Shown: positions 7,799 to 16,115, counted from the stretch's first letter. The stretch is 37,247 nt of DNA from CAJXMH01 sp964001305 (GCA_964001305.1 CAXFAI010000043.1:1-37247); one strand, 5' to 3'. Made by a program: numbers and translations. The notes: generated by a model not told the origin, from the sequence alone.

Positions 7799-8989
7799 AT
7801 GAATATTCATGAATATCAAGCAAAAGAAACTCTAAAAAGCTTTGGAGTTGCTATACAAGAAGGCATTGTTGCATCAACTCCTGAAGAAGCCGTTGAAGCA
7901 GCTAAAAAATTAAATGAGCAAACAGGCACTGATTGGTGGGTTGTAAAAGCTCAAATCCATGCCGGTGGTCGCGGCAAAGGTGGTGGTGTAAAACTTGCTA
8001 AATCGTTAGAAGAGGTAAAAAGTATTGCTGACCAAATCATTGGAATGCAATTGGTAACACCACAAACTTCTAAAGAGGGTAAGAAGGTTCATCAAGTGTT
8101 AATTGCTCAAGATGTTTATTATCCGGGTGATTCTGAGCCAGAAGAGTATTATATGAGTGTTCTTTTGAACAGAGCAAGTGGTAGAAATATGATTATGTAT
8201 TCTACGGAGGGTGGAATGGATATTGAACAAGTAGCTGAAGATACACCTCACTTAATTTTTACAGAAGAAATTGACCCTGCTGTTGGTTTACAAGGTTTTC
8301 AAGCAAGAAAAATTGCTTTTAATCTAGGCCTTTCTGGAATGGCATTTAAGCAAATGGTGAAATTTGTATTTGCTTTGTATAAGGCATACGAAAACACAGA
8401 CTCTAGCTTATTTGAGATTAATCCAGTTTTGAAAACCTCTGATGATAAAATCATCGCAGTTGACTCTAAAGTAACTCTTGATGATAATGCGCTTTTCCGT
8501 CATAAGGATTTAGCTGAAATGAGAGATAAGCGTGAAGAAGATCCAACTGAAGTGGAAGCTGGTGAAGCAGGTTTGAGTTATGTAAACCTCGATGGAAATG
8601 TTGGTTGTATGGTAAACGGGGCTGGATTGGCAATGGCTACCATGGACATAATTAAACTAAGTGGTGGTAATCCAGCAAACTTTCTTGATGTTGGAGGAAC
8701 AGCTGATGCTGAAAGGGTAGAGAAGGCATTTCGAATGATCTTAAAAGATGAGAAAGTAGAAGCTATTTTGGTGAATATTTTTGGTGGAATTGTACGATGT
8801 GACCGTGTAGCTCAAGGAGTAGTTGATGCTTACAAGAACATAGGAGATATTCCTGTGCCGATTATTGTGAGACTTCAAGGTACAAATGCTGAAGAAGCAA
8901 AACAAATTATTGATGAGTCTGGACTTAAAGTTCACTCAGCTATTTTATTGCAAGAAGCTGCAGATAAAGTAAAAGAGGTATTAGCTTAA
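7799..8989 (+). CDS. sucC: Succinyl-CoA synthetase (ADP-forming) subunit beta
   Basis: 396 residues, full length. Catalyses the TCA-cycle step succinyl-CoA + NDP/ADP + Pi to succinate + CoA + nucleoside triphosphate, with SucD. It begins MNIHEYQAKE, the invariant SucC start. The ATP-grasp region includes WVVKAQIHAGGRGKGGGVK, and the C-terminal ligase/CoA domain has NFLDVGGTADAERV and ILVNIFGGIVRCDRVA. No sucD is adjacent, which is common in Bacteroidota. It is monocistronic: own promoter element upstream and a hairpin terminator immediately downstream. Confidence 0.97.
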   Translation: MNIHEYQAKETLKSFGVAIQEGIVASTPEEAVEAAKKLNEQTGTDWWVVKAQIHAGGRGKGGGVKLAKSLEEVKSIADQIIGMQLVTPQTSKEGKKVHQVLIAQDVYYPGDSEPEEYYMSVLLNRASGRNMIMYSTEGGMDIEQVAEDTPHLIFTEEIDPAVGLQGFQARKIAFNLGLSGMAFKQMVKFVFALYKAYENTDSSLFEINPVLKTSDDKIIAVDSKVTLDDNALFRHKDLAEMRDKREEDPTEVEAGEAGLSYVNLDGNVGCMVNGAGLAMATMDIIKLSGGNPANFLDVGGTADAERVEKAFRMILKDEKVEAILVNIFGGIVRCDRVAQGVVDAYKNIGDIPVPIIVRLQGTNAEEAKQIIDESGLKVHSAILLQEAADKVKEVLA

Positions 8990-8996
8990 TATAAAG

Positions 8997-9029
8997 GAAA
9001 CCTCCACAATTTTGGAGGTTTCTTTTTTT
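8997..9029 (+). terminator. sucC terminator
   Basis: GAAACCTCC pairs perfectly with GGAGGTTTC across an 8-base loop, followed by seven T. It begins eight bases after the sucC stop. Confidence 0.9.
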
Positions 9030-9056
9030 GAGTAAGGTTTATAACATAAACTTGTT

Positions 9057-9064
9057 TATATTTG
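9057..9064 (+). promoter_or_regulatory. -7 element for the five-gene operon 9082-11293
   Basis: TATATTTG (TAnnTTTG), 18 bases before ATG 9082. The nearest TTG upstream is 26 bases away, longer than ideal. Confidence 0.5.
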
Positions 9065-9081
9065 AAGTAAATTTATAAGTC

Positions 9082-9654
9082 ATGGAACAAAATCATAAAG
9101 AGCAACTTCAGCTAATCACAGAAATGATTGCTAACACCAAAGTAAGAATTAGTGAGGGGAGTGTATTTTATTTATTGTGGGGTTGGCTGGTCGTTCTTGC
9201 TGCTGCAGTGAACTACTATTTACTGCAATATACAGATACGACACAACATTGGATTGTTTGGCCTATTTTGATGACTTTAGGAGGCGTTTTTACTGGAGTG
9301 ATAAGCGCTAGAAAACGAAAGAAAGTCAGGGTAAAAACATTTGTAGACCGAGCGCTTAGCTACTTATGGACTGCATTTGTAGTTAGTTTATTGTTGGTAT
9401 TAATTGGAATGGTTAAGCTAGGCCCTCAGAAAGTTTATCCCATTATTATCATCTTATATGGTTTAGGAACATTTGTAAGTGGAGGAATACTGAAATTTAA
9501 GCCATTAATGATTGGAGCAGTAGCAAGCTGGCTAATAGGACTGTATGCTTTTTTTGTGCCCTTTCATGTCCAGCTTATTTTAATTTCATTAGCCATTATT
9601 GCATCTTACATTATACCAGGGCATTTATTAGCTAAATCGAAGGCTCATGTTTAA
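9082..9654 (+). CDS. Multi-pass membrane protein of unknown function
   Basis: 190 residues. A hydrophilic N-terminus (MEQNHKEQLQLITEMI) is followed by five or six hydrophobic segments: about residues 27-47 (LLWGWLVVLAAAVNYYLL), 55-75, 90-110, 118-135, 140-158 and 163-185. A basic loop, SARKRKKVRVK, lies between the second and third segments. No catalytic motif was recognised. It overlaps the downstream winged-helix regulator by eight bases, an arrangement frequent in Bacteroidota, where such a protein probably works with or is controlled by that regulator. Confidence 0.75.
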   Translation: MEQNHKEQLQLITEMIANTKVRISEGSVFYLLWGWLVVLAAAVNYYLLQYTDTTQHWIVWPILMTLGGVFTGVISARKRKKVRVKTFVDRALSYLWTAFVVSLLLVLIGMVKLGPQKVYPIIIILYGLGTFVSGGILKFKPLMIGAVASWLIGLYAFFVPFHVQLILISLAIIASYIIPGHLLAKSKAHV

Positions 9655-9934
9655 ATCCTTAGATCCGCTTTTACACTCTCAATTGCGTCTGGCCATTATG
9701 TCCATCCTTATGAATGTGGAAGAAGCTGACTTTACTTATTTGAAAGAAAAAACAGCGGCTACGTCGGGTAACTTAAGTGTTCAACTCGATAAACTGGAAA
9801 AAGCAGGTTACATTTCTATAGTTAAGTCTTTTAAAGGAAAAAGACCTAATACCTCATGTCGTAAAACAAGACAAGGAACCCGGGCATTCGAACAATATGT
9901 CAATCATTTAAAAACATATATTAACCAATCTTAA
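9647..9934 (+). CDS. Winged-helix transcriptional regulator (HTH_34/MarR-like)
   Basis: 95 residues, a single winged helix-turn-helix. LHSQLRLAIMSILM is helix 1, TYLKEKTAATSGNLSVQLDKLEKAGYI is the HTH with recognition helix, and IVKSFKGKRPNTSCRKT is the wing. This length and pattern fit the small PadR/MarR-like HTH_34 family, which bind DNA as dimers. It starts inside the upstream membrane-protein gene and is followed after five bases by the next gene, so it is a mid-operon regulator that probably controls its own operon. Ligand unknown. Confidence 0.85.
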   Translation: MFKSLDPLLHSQLRLAIMSILMNVEEADFTYLKEKTAATSGNLSVQLDKLEKAGYISIVKSFKGKRPNTSCRKTRQGTRAFEQYVNHLKTYINQS

Positions 9935-9939
9935 ATTAC

Positions 9940-10464
9940 ATGAAAAAGGAAATTTTAAGCTTAATGCTTTTCATCTTTATTGTAACAAGCAGCAATTTTG
10001 CTCAGGAGTCATACTATAATACTGAGCATAAAAGTCAAATGAAAACCTTGGAGCTGATGCTTGGTGAGTGGGAAGGAAGTGGATGGATGTTCAATCGCAC
10101 AAGTCGCCAAAAAGAAACCTTTACCCAAAAGGAAGTGATTAGCTATCAATTGGATTCAACAGCTCTTTTAATACATGGTAAAGGATATGCCAATGGTCAA
10201 ATCATTCACGATGCTTTAGCTATAATTACAGCGGATACTGCAAACACCTATTCAATGAGTAGTTTCTTAGGAGATGGGAAAAGAGGTGTTTATCAATTAA
10301 ATCAAAAAGAGGATGGAAGTTGGGAATGGAGAATTCAAACGGAAAAGGGAACTATAGTATACACAATTATCCTTACCGAAACCACTTGGAATGAAGTTGG
10401 TGTTTTTGATATGAATGGAAATCTATTTCCATTTTTTGAAATGAATCTTAAAAAGAAACAATAA
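9940..10464 (+). CDS. Secreted DUF1579-like (lipocalin-fold) protein
   Basis: 174 residues with signal peptide ending at about residue 22 (LMLFIFIVTSSNFAQ). The mature part opens with MKTLELMLGEWEGSGW, the LxGxWxGxG entry strand of DUF1579 and similar lipocalin-like proteins, and continues as a set of short beta strands ending EVGVFDMNGNLFPFFEMNLKK. These families are thought to bind small hydrophobic ligands or have no known role. Third gene of the operon. Confidence 0.65.
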   Translation: MKKEILSLMLFIFIVTSSNFAQESYYNTEHKSQMKTLELMLGEWEGSGWMFNRTSRQKETFTQKEVISYQLDSTALLIHGKGYANGQIIHDALAIITADTANTYSMSSFLGDGKRGVYQLNQKEDGSWEWRIQTEKGTIVYTIILTETTWNEVGVFDMNGNLFPFFEMNLKKKQ

Positions 10465-10465
10465 G

Positions 10466-11002
10466 ATGCAGTCTTTTTTTATCGCACTTTTAGGAATCTT
10501 TCTTTTTGTTAATTCACTACAAGCACAAGAAAAAGGTTTTGAAGTTGGATTTCAACTCAGTGAATATCAACAAGATTTTGGATTAGGGATACAAATCACA
10601 AGTCCTTATTTGTTTAAAGAAAGCATAGCGTTAAGATTAAGAGCGAATAAACAATATCTTCAACACATTGATAAGAAAGAGGTTAAGGAAGTATGGACAC
10701 CCTATTTGAATCTTAGTTTAGGTGTTTTTGGACATCGGGCTAAGATTCATGAGAAAGTTGCGCTTTATGGTGAAGGTGGAGTAATAGGCTTAATTCCAAA
10801 TGACAAATTTTCGGATGAAAATTTTGTCTTTGGAGGATATGGTCTCTTCGGATTTGAGTTTTACTTCATAGATAGTTTTTGCTATTTTATAGAAGCTGGA
10901 GGTGTAGGAACAGGTGCCACAGCTGATCAAATCCCTAGCGAGCCCATTTATTGTAACGGATTTTTAATGAATGTAGGATTTCGAATAATTTTTAATAACT
11001 AA
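10466..11002 (+). CDS. Small outer-membrane beta-barrel-like protein
   Basis: 178 residues with a short signal peptide (FFIALLGIFLFVNSLQAQ). The rest alternates polar and aromatic residues (GFEVGFQLSEYQ, FGLGIQITSPYLF, YGEGGVIGLI, FGGYGLFGFEFYF), ending VGFRIIFNN. A terminal aromatic/hydrophobic strand is typical of a BAM-assembled barrel. It starts one base after the previous stop, so it is translationally linked to the DUF1579-like protein. No family recognised beyond the fold type. Confidence 0.6.
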   Translation: MQSFFIALLGIFLFVNSLQAQEKGFEVGFQLSEYQQDFGLGIQITSPYLFKESIALRLRANKQYLQHIDKKEVKEVWTPYLNLSLGVFGHRAKIHEKVALYGEGGVIGLIPNDKFSDENFVFGGYGLFGFEFYFIDSFCYFIEAGGVGTGATADQIPSEPIYCNGFLMNVGFRIIFNN

Positions 11003-11014
11003 ATACAATTTACA

Positions 11015-11293
11015 ATGAATTCAACAGATGAAAAACTTTACCAAGAAGCTCAAGCACGAGTTAATTTTAAAAGACACTTTGGCTTTTACCTAGTCATGAA
11101 TGTCGTTATTTGGGCAATTTGGTATTTTACAAGAGGAAGATATGGTTATTATGATGGAATTTGGCCAATATGGGCAACCTTAGGTTGGGGTATTGGAATT
11201 GCATCCCATTATTTAGGTGTTTATGTTAGAAGCAATAGTGCTGTAGAAAGAGAATATCAAAAATTAAAAAATAAGAACGATTCCAAGAACTAG
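11015..11293 (+). CDS. 2TM-domain membrane protein
   Basis: 92 residues. An N-terminal amphipathic stretch (YQEAQARVNFKRHFGFYL) leads into two membrane segments: about residues 27-40 (FYLVMNVVIWAIWYF) and 50-68 (IWPIWATLGWGIGIASHYLGVY). A charged tail follows. This is the Bacteroidota 2TM domain, found alone or fused to LytTR and histidine-kinase proteins. Last gene of the operon. Its stop TAG shares three bases with the stop of the convergent methyltransferase (CTAG, 11290-11293). Confidence 0.8.
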   Translation: MNSTDEKLYQEAQARVNFKRHFGFYLVMNVVIWAIWYFTRGRYGYYDGIWPIWATLGWGIGIASHYLGVYVRSNSAVEREYQKLKNKNDSKN

Positions 11294-12093
11294 GCTTCTT
11301 CTTTTTGAACCAAATAATACATGCAAGTGGTTAAGTAGTTTCTCAGATATGGAATTGCAGAAATTGCTGGATTCTGAACTTTAGCATTTAAGTTAAACTT
11401 GTATTTATATATGGGGTTTATCAAGTAGTACTCCCTTACTGCTTGTTTGTAGTGATGTTTTTTTAGCAACTTTTCAAAACGTTCAATACTTATACCAGTT
11501 TCTTTTATTTCTGCTAAGTCCTCTACTATACGGTTTGTTTCTCCAAAGGACTTCAAAATACCCTTGTAAAGCGACATAGGTAACAGATGATAATAAGGTA
11601 GACGACTAAGTATTTTACTTTTTGCAATCTGTTGATGTCCACCAAATGGCATTTGCCAAGGAGGAAAACCAAAGAAAATGTGTCCCCCCGGAACCAAGAA
11701 ATCTCTTAGTTTCTTTAAAACTTTATCTTGATCATGGATGTGTTCAATAACATCCTTTAAAACAATTAAGTCAAACCGTTCTGGATATTCGGTTTCTATA
11801 TCTACATCGTAGATATTTTTATTACATAAAGTGGCGTTGCCTGCTGCTATTTCCTCTTTTAATAGTGCTTTAGCAGATTCATATCGGGCAGGCATAAGTT
11901 CAATTCCAGTCCCATGACAGCCCTTTTGAATAAAAGCTTGTAATACTCCCCCTTCTGCGCAGCCAATTTCTAACACCCGCATTCCTTTTCTTAAGGGTAA
12001 GGCACGTTCAATAAAGGGAATTACATAATTTAATGCGTTCTCTCGCTGATAGTTAATGTATGTTTCTTTGTTTTTATGAAAATCGTATGCCAT
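11290..12093 (-). CDS. Class I SAM-dependent methyltransferase
   Basis: 267 residues. Motif I is MRVLEIGCAEGGVL (about residues 38-51), the acidic end of beta 2 is GIELMPARYE, motif II/III covers FDLIVLKDVIEHIHD, and post-motif LVPGGHIFFGFPP. The DVIEHIHD pattern and PGG loop are of the Methyltransf_11/23 type acting on small molecules or glycans. The C-terminal 100 residues (LSRLPYYHLLPMSLYKGIL...NPIYKYKFN) form a family-specific extension with many Tyr and Leu, as seen in methyltransferases near polysaccharide genes; the substrate cannot be assigned. Confidence 0.85.
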   Translation of the reverse strand: MAYDFHKNKETYINYQRENALNYVIPFIERALPLRKGMRVLEIGCAEGGVLQAFIQKGCHGTGIELMPARYESAKALLKEEIAAGNATLCNKNIYDVDIETEYPERFDLIVLKDVIEHIHDQDKVLKKLRDFLVPGGHIFFGFPPWQMPFGGHQQIAKSKILSRLPYYHLLPMSLYKGILKSFGETNRIVEDLAEIKETGISIERFEKLLKKHHYKQAVREYYLINPIYKYKFNLNAKVQNPAISAIPYLRNYLTTCMYYLVQKEEA

Positions 12094-12109
12094 GTCAAAA
12101 AGTAAGCCG

Positions 12110-12117
12110 CAAAAATA
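12110..12117 (-). promoter_or_regulatory. -7 element for the methyltransferase gene
   Basis: Minus strand reads TATTTTTG (TAnnTTTG), placing the transcript start about 10 bases before ATG 12093. No -33 TTG at the right distance. Confidence 0.45.
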
Positions 12118-12201
12118 GAAGATTAATTTTGTTCATCTTTTTTCCAAAAAAAATGTATGCCCACTAAAGGAAAAATTAAACAACGTGTAAAGAAAGCTTA
12201 T

Positions 12202-12209
12202 TACTTTTG
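12202..12209 (+). promoter_or_regulatory. -7-like element touching the start of the next gene
   Basis: TACTTTTG fits TAnnTTTG but ends one base before ATG 12211, so the transcript would start inside the annotated coding region. Either the message begins downstream and uses an internal TTG, or this match is chance. Confidence 0.3.
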
Positions 12210-12210
12210 A

Positions 12211-12975
12211 ATGATAAATATTAGCTTTAACCCATTGAATATCGACTTATTCCACATTTTGAATCGATTTAGATTGTATTTCTTAGTTAGTTTGGGATTA
12301 TTACTGTGTACTACTCCTCAAATTTCACAAGCTCAATTAAATGAAATGGGTTTTCATGCTAGTTTAATTGGGTCAAGATATACGCTAAGTAACAATTTTC
12401 CGAATGATCAAATTATCATTTCTCAAGGGAAATTGTTTCCAGGTTTTGCCTTAGGTGGCCAATGGGCGTTTGGACCTCCAAAAGATCAATTTACCCCGTA
12501 CTTAAAATTAGAACATGGCTTTATGGTGGAAGCTAGTTTTTGTCGCTGTGGAGGAAATATCAACTATTTTTCCCGACCTTCCGGTGTACCGGGTACTTTT
12601 TCTGAACTTACTTATGTTTCTTATCAAGGTGACTATACTGCTTCTTATGTAGCTCACTTGAAAAAGTTATATGGACTATGGGGAGTATCAGTTACCAATT
12701 ATTTTTTTAGAGGTGTTAAAGTGGGAGCATCCAATGAATTTAAATCTTCCAAGAGACAATTAAATGACATTTATTTTAGTGCCTCAGTAGGTCTTGGGAT
12801 ACGCATGGATCAGTTTTTAATTACTGGTCGATATAACTTAGCCATTACGGAGTTTTCCCAAGAGACAGCACTTATCCCTGTTTCTATGAACTCTCATCAA
12901 ATTAAATTCACCTTTGCTTATTTCATGTTTGAGAAACATGTGGGAAAAAATTGGGATAGTATTTATCTGAAGTAA
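12211..12975 (+). CDS. Secreted/outer-membrane beta-rich protein, unknown function
   Basis: 254 residues from ATG 12211. The N-terminal 16 residues precede what looks like the true signal peptide (LNRFRLYFLVSLGLLL...ISQAQ), so an internal TTG start at 12259 giving MNRFRLYF is quite possible. The mature part (about 210 residues) is rich in beta strands: GFALGGQWAFG, YLKLEHGFMVEASF, FSASVGLGIRMDQFLITGRYNLAI, ending IKFTFAYFMFEKHVG. This suggests a porin-family/OmpW-like barrel. One Cys pair, CRCGG, lies near residue 111. No defined family recognised. Confidence 0.65.
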   Translation: MINISFNPLNIDLFHILNRFRLYFLVSLGLLLCTTPQISQAQLNEMGFHASLIGSRYTLSNNFPNDQIIISQGKLFPGFALGGQWAFGPPKDQFTPYLKLEHGFMVEASFCRCGGNINYFSRPSGVPGTFSELTYVSYQGDYTASYVAHLKKLYGLWGVSVTNYFFRGVKVGASNEFKSSKRQLNDIYFSASVGLGIRMDQFLITGRYNLAITEFSQETALIPVSMNSHQIKFTFAYFMFEKHVGKNWDSIYLK

Positions 12976-12978
12976 AGC

Positions 12979-14133
12979 CTAGTCAAAACATCTTTTCCCA
13001 ATGATAAAAGCTCGCTTTTTATTGGCCAAGGTACAAGCGTAACAAAACACATCCTTAGATTCAGCAATCTTGTATTTTTTTCGGATTTCTTCTGGCTTCA
13101 TCGGGAAATTTCTTACCACTACATTAGCGGCTTTGATTAAGCCTTTAGTAGGTTTTTCTACCCTTTCAATGGCTATTATTCTACCGGGAAAGCCAGGCTG
13201 CTTTTCTTCTGAAGTATACAAGTGTGTATTCGGAGCTAGTTTTAAAAGTCCGAATTGTTTTGCCAATGCATGAAACCCACCTGACTTCATAATCGAAGCA
13301 TTGGGTTCATACAAAAAATGGAGAGGTTCAGAGTAAGCTACCGGTGTTTCATTTTCTTCTTGAAAATGAAAAGAAAAGCTTTCCATTTTTCCAGATTGTA
13401 AATGAATGGCTTTTATGAGTGGGTTTTGATGAACTTCATGGTCCATTAAAAACAATAACTCTTTGCATTCATTTTTTACAGAAACGATAACTACTTCATA
13501 AGTATGCGGTAAACCCTTTAAAGCCTGTTGAATATCTAACATTGGAGAAAGCTTAATCATCAATCGGCTAGACTTTTTTAAAAGCAACTCTTGTATTTTC
13601 AATACATTAGGACTGCAATCTTCAATGCTGACCAAGCGTTTTGTTTTCTCTCTTCGGTCAGGGTCTAAGTAAATCCAATCGGCTTTGGCTGTAGTTTTAC
13701 TCAGAAAATCTTCAGCTTTTTCATGTATACACTGAATATTTTCAGCTTCTAAGCGATTATAATTTTCTTTGGCCAAGGAAACTAAGGTTTCATTCTGCTC
13801 AACATATTTCACGCTTTTAAAGCGTTTTGAAAATGCAAAACTATCTATGCCCATTCCGCCACTTAAATCCCAAAGGCTAGTTCCTTCCATTAAGCTCGCT
13901 TTGTAAAAGGCTGTTTCTTCAGATGAGGCTTGCTCCAGAGCTCTAGCAGGAGGGAAGATGATTTTTTCTAAGAGACTTGGAAACTTCTTTTTTCCCTTTT
14001 GTATGCCATTTACTTGTGCCAAGATAAAGTCTGTTGGCCAATCGTTTTTTTTGCTCAGCTTAAAGGCAAGGGTGTTTATGTTTTCTGTTTTATTTTGGGC
14101 AATAAAGTCCCAAACTTCTTTAGGGTAGTTCAT
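12979..14133 (-). CDS. THUMP-like / PG_1098-type class I methyltransferase
   Basis: 384 residues. N-terminal helical region (1-70), then a class I SAM fold: LWDLSGGMGIDSFAFSKRF (motif I, about residues 89-107), KYVEQNETLVSLAKENY (motif II), WIYLDPDRRE (motif IV, DPDRR) and LMIKLSPMLDIQQAL. A C-terminal portion (VVVRNFPMKPEEIRKKYKI) matches the THUMP-like domain of the Porphyromonas PG_1098 family. The family is predicted to methylate RNA; its target is not established. It overlaps the upstream DUF4159 gene by 14 bases as the last gene of a minus-strand operon. Confidence 0.85.
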   Translation of the reverse strand: MNYPKEVWDFIAQNKTENINTLAFKLSKKNDWPTDFILAQVNGIQKGKKKFPSLLEKIIFPPARALEQASSEETAFYKASLMEGTSLWDLSGGMGIDSFAFSKRFKSVKYVEQNETLVSLAKENYNRLEAENIQCIHEKAEDFLSKTTAKADWIYLDPDRREKTKRLVSIEDCSPNVLKIQELLLKKSSRLMIKLSPMLDIQQALKGLPHTYEVVIVSVKNECKELLFLMDHEVHQNPLIKAIHLQSGKMESFSFHFQEENETPVAYSEPLHFLYEPNASIMKSGGFHALAKQFGLLKLAPNTHLYTSEEKQPGFPGRIIAIERVEKPTKGLIKAANVVVRNFPMKPEEIRKKYKIAESKDVFCYACTLANKKRAFIIGKRCFD

Positions 14134-14791
14134 TTTCTCCTAAGAATACAAAAGCGAGAATATTGGCTCCCATTTCTAGGGCTTTTCTTCTTGTGGTTTC
14201 CGAATCATTGTGAATTTCGGCATCCTCCCAGCCATCGCCCAAATCAGATTCGTAAGTATAAAATAAAACCAATCTGCCTTCTTTTATAATTCCAAAACCC
14301 TGTGGCGGTTTTTCATCGTGTTCATGCACTTTGGGAAGTCCTTTTCCGTAATCATACGCCGCATGATAAATGGGATGGTTAAATGGAATTTCCACCAATT
14401 CTTCATTGGGAAAAACCTTTTTCAATTCACGGCGAATGAATTGATCCATACCATAGTTGTCATCAATATGCAAAAAGCCTCCTGCCAATAAATAGTTGCG
14501 CAAATTTTCTGCCTCTTGATTCGAGAAAATCACATTTCCATGTCCGGTCATGTGTACAAAAGGGTAATTGTAAATTTCTCGACTTCCTGCTTCTACAATG
14601 GCCTGTTCTTTTGAAATGGAAGTATTCAACTCACGATTACAAAAGTCAATTAGATTGGGAAGACTAGTTTCTAAATTGGCATACCAATCGCCACCTCCTT
14701 GATATTTCAAAACGGCAATTTGAAAGCTACCGGTTTGGGCACTTAATTGAATACTAAAAGCGATGAGTAATAGGGCAAAGATTTTACGCAT
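14120..14791 (-). CDS. DUF4159 secreted protein
   Basis: About 223 residues from ATG 14789-14791, chosen because it gives the signal peptide MRKIFALLLIAFSIQLSAQ. Nine extra codons upstream (to 14818) would spoil it. The rest is the DUF4159 domain: FQIAVLKYQGGGDWYANLETSLPNL (about residues 22-47), FVHMTGHGNVIFSNQEAENLRNYLLAGGFLHIDDNYG and FNHPIYHAAYDY. The fold resembles the glutamine-amidotransferase-like domains found with MoxR/BatA-type membrane proteins, but this copy is isolated from such genes. It overlaps rsmE by eight bases upstream and the methyltransferase downstream. Function unknown. Confidence 0.85.
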   Translation of the reverse strand: MRKIFALLLIAFSIQLSAQTGSFQIAVLKYQGGGDWYANLETSLPNLIDFCNRELNTSISKEQAIVEAGSREIYNYPFVHMTGHGNVIFSNQEAENLRNYLLAGGFLHIDDNYGMDQFIRRELKKVFPNEELVEIPFNHPIYHAAYDYGKGLPKVHEHDEKPPQGFGIIKEGRLVLFYTYESDLGDGWEDAEIHNDSETTRRKALEMGANILAFVFLGENELP

Positions 14792-15485
14792 TTGACAAAT
14801 GTAAGGTATGCAAAGCAACTAATGCTGCAGTTTCAGTTCTTAAGCGACTTTCACTGATACTAATGGATTGAAAGCCGTTTTGTTCGGCGAATTTTATTTC
14901 TTCAGGACTAAAGTCCCCTTCCGGTCCAATTAAAATCAAGGCATTTTTATTTTTGGGATGAATTGAAAATAGCCGCTTTTTACTTTCAGATTCTTCGCAG
15001 TGGGCAATGTACTTTGCTTCAGATTTGCTGTTTTTTATCAATTCTTTGAAGGAAATCATTTCGTCCAATTGAGGAAGCATGAGCTTTTGCGATTGTTTTA
15101 CCGCACTTTTTAGAATGCGTAACTGTCTGTCTCGCTTTAGCACTTTTCGCTCTGAATGGTCGCACAATAGGGGGGTAATTCGATCAATGCCAATTTCCGT
15201 TGCTTTTTCTAAAAACAACTCCCAACGACTTAAATTTTTTGTGGGTGCAACCGCTAAGTGAATTCCAAAATCTTTGCTTACAGCTTCTAGTTCTTCCAGA
15301 ATGTGTAAAGTGCATTTCTTTGGATTGGCCTGGCTAATTTCAGCCAAGTAAAGCTTTCCATTCCCATCAAACAGTTCCACTTGGTCATTGGCTTTTAATC
15401 GTAATACTTTAACCAAATGTTTGGATTCTTCAGCATCTAAAAAGGCTTCTTGATGCTGTATTTCTTCCGCAAAAAAACGTTGCAT
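14784..15485 (-). CDS. rsmE: 16S rRNA m3U1498 methyltransferase RsmE
   Basis: 233 residues, full length. Methylates N3 of U1498 in 16S rRNA using SAM. An N-terminal PUA-like domain (KHLVKVLRLKANDQVELFDGNGKLYLAEI, residues 23-51) precedes a SPOUT domain with the knot motifs LILIGPEGDFSPEE (about 184-197) and ISISESRLRTETAALVALHTL (about 209-229). The start ATG follows the previous stop directly (TAAATG), and the stop overlaps the DUF4159 start, so the genes are translated as a chain. Confidence 0.95.
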   Translation of the reverse strand: MQRFFAEEIQHQEAFLDAEESKHLVKVLRLKANDQVELFDGNGKLYLAEISQANPKKCTLHILEELEAVSKDFGIHLAVAPTKNLSRWELFLEKATEIGIDRITPLLCDHSERKVLKRDRQLRILKSAVKQSQKLMLPQLDEMISFKELIKNSKSEAKYIAHCEESESKKRLFSIHPKNKNALILIGPEGDFSPEEIKFAEQNGFQSISISESRLRTETAALVALHTLHLSNA

Positions 15486-15980
15486 TTAAAGAGCGTTTGG
15501 AGTGAGATACTGTTTAATAATTGCTTTGGCTTCTTCGGCTTTCTGCGTGCCAATTAATAGTGGACGCCCACTTTTAAAATGAATTTTAATGCCCATGTTT
15601 CCTTTTACATTCATAGCGATTCCTTTACTTCCAAGAGAATAACGATACCCCCATCCTCCATAATCTTTCAAAGGCGAGTATTGGATAACTTCAGCAGATT
15701 CAATATCATTCCATTTGTAAATTTTTTCCTTTCTAATAATGGGCCAAAAAGTGACATGAATGCCTATTTCATCAATTCTCGTTTTTAGTTTTAAGCTCCA
15801 AATTAAAAGCATGACTAAAAGAATCACGGTATAACCAACTACCATGCTTGCAATAAATTTAGAAGAGGTATTGTAGTCTTGAATAAAGGCTAAGCTCATA
15901 CCTAGCAGAGCGGCGAAAAGCAGAATCCATAGCCACTTTTGGGAAAAGCGTTGTTCTTCGGAAAAGATTTTTTGAGGCAT
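15486..15980 (-). CDS. Two-TM protein with bacterial PH-like domain (DUF6141-like)
   Basis: 164 residues. Two membrane segments at about 17-33 (WLWILLFAALLGMSLAF) and 43-62 (ASMVVGYTVILLVMLLIWSL) are followed by a cytosolic beta domain: RIDEIGIHVTFWPI, EKIYKWNDIESAEVIQY, GWGYRYSLGSKGIAMNV and GIKIHFKSGRPLLIGTQKAEE. This layout is that of bacterial PH-like membrane proteins. First gene of the operon with rsmE; role unknown. Confidence 0.75.
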   Translation of the reverse strand: MPQKIFSEEQRFSQKWLWILLFAALLGMSLAFIQDYNTSSKFIASMVVGYTVILLVMLLIWSLKLKTRIDEIGIHVTFWPIIRKEKIYKWNDIESAEVIQYSPLKDYGGWGYRYSLGSKGIAMNVKGNMGIKIHFKSGRPLLIGTQKAEEAKAIIKQYLTPNAL

Positions 15981-16016
15981 TTTAAGAATTTACTAAACTA
16001 AAAAGTGAGATAATTT

Positions 16017-16024
16017 TAATTTTG
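16017..16024 (+). promoter_or_regulatory. -7 element upstream of the orphan pair
   Basis: TAATTTTG (TAnnTTTG). It would start a transcript near 16030, about 85 bases ahead of the TTG start at 16116. No -33 partner. Confidence 0.35.
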
Positions 16025-16115
16025 AATTAAAGATAGTGAAAGTTAAACTATTCAAATTTTAAACTTATAAATTCATGTTTACATTTGACGCATTGAAAAT
16101 CTACAATTTCGCTTC

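Noticed and set aside
14792..14818. Nine extra N-terminal residues of the DUF4159 protein
   Set aside because: They precede a standard signal peptide beginning MRKIF; the shorter start gives the usual eight-base operon overlap with rsmE.
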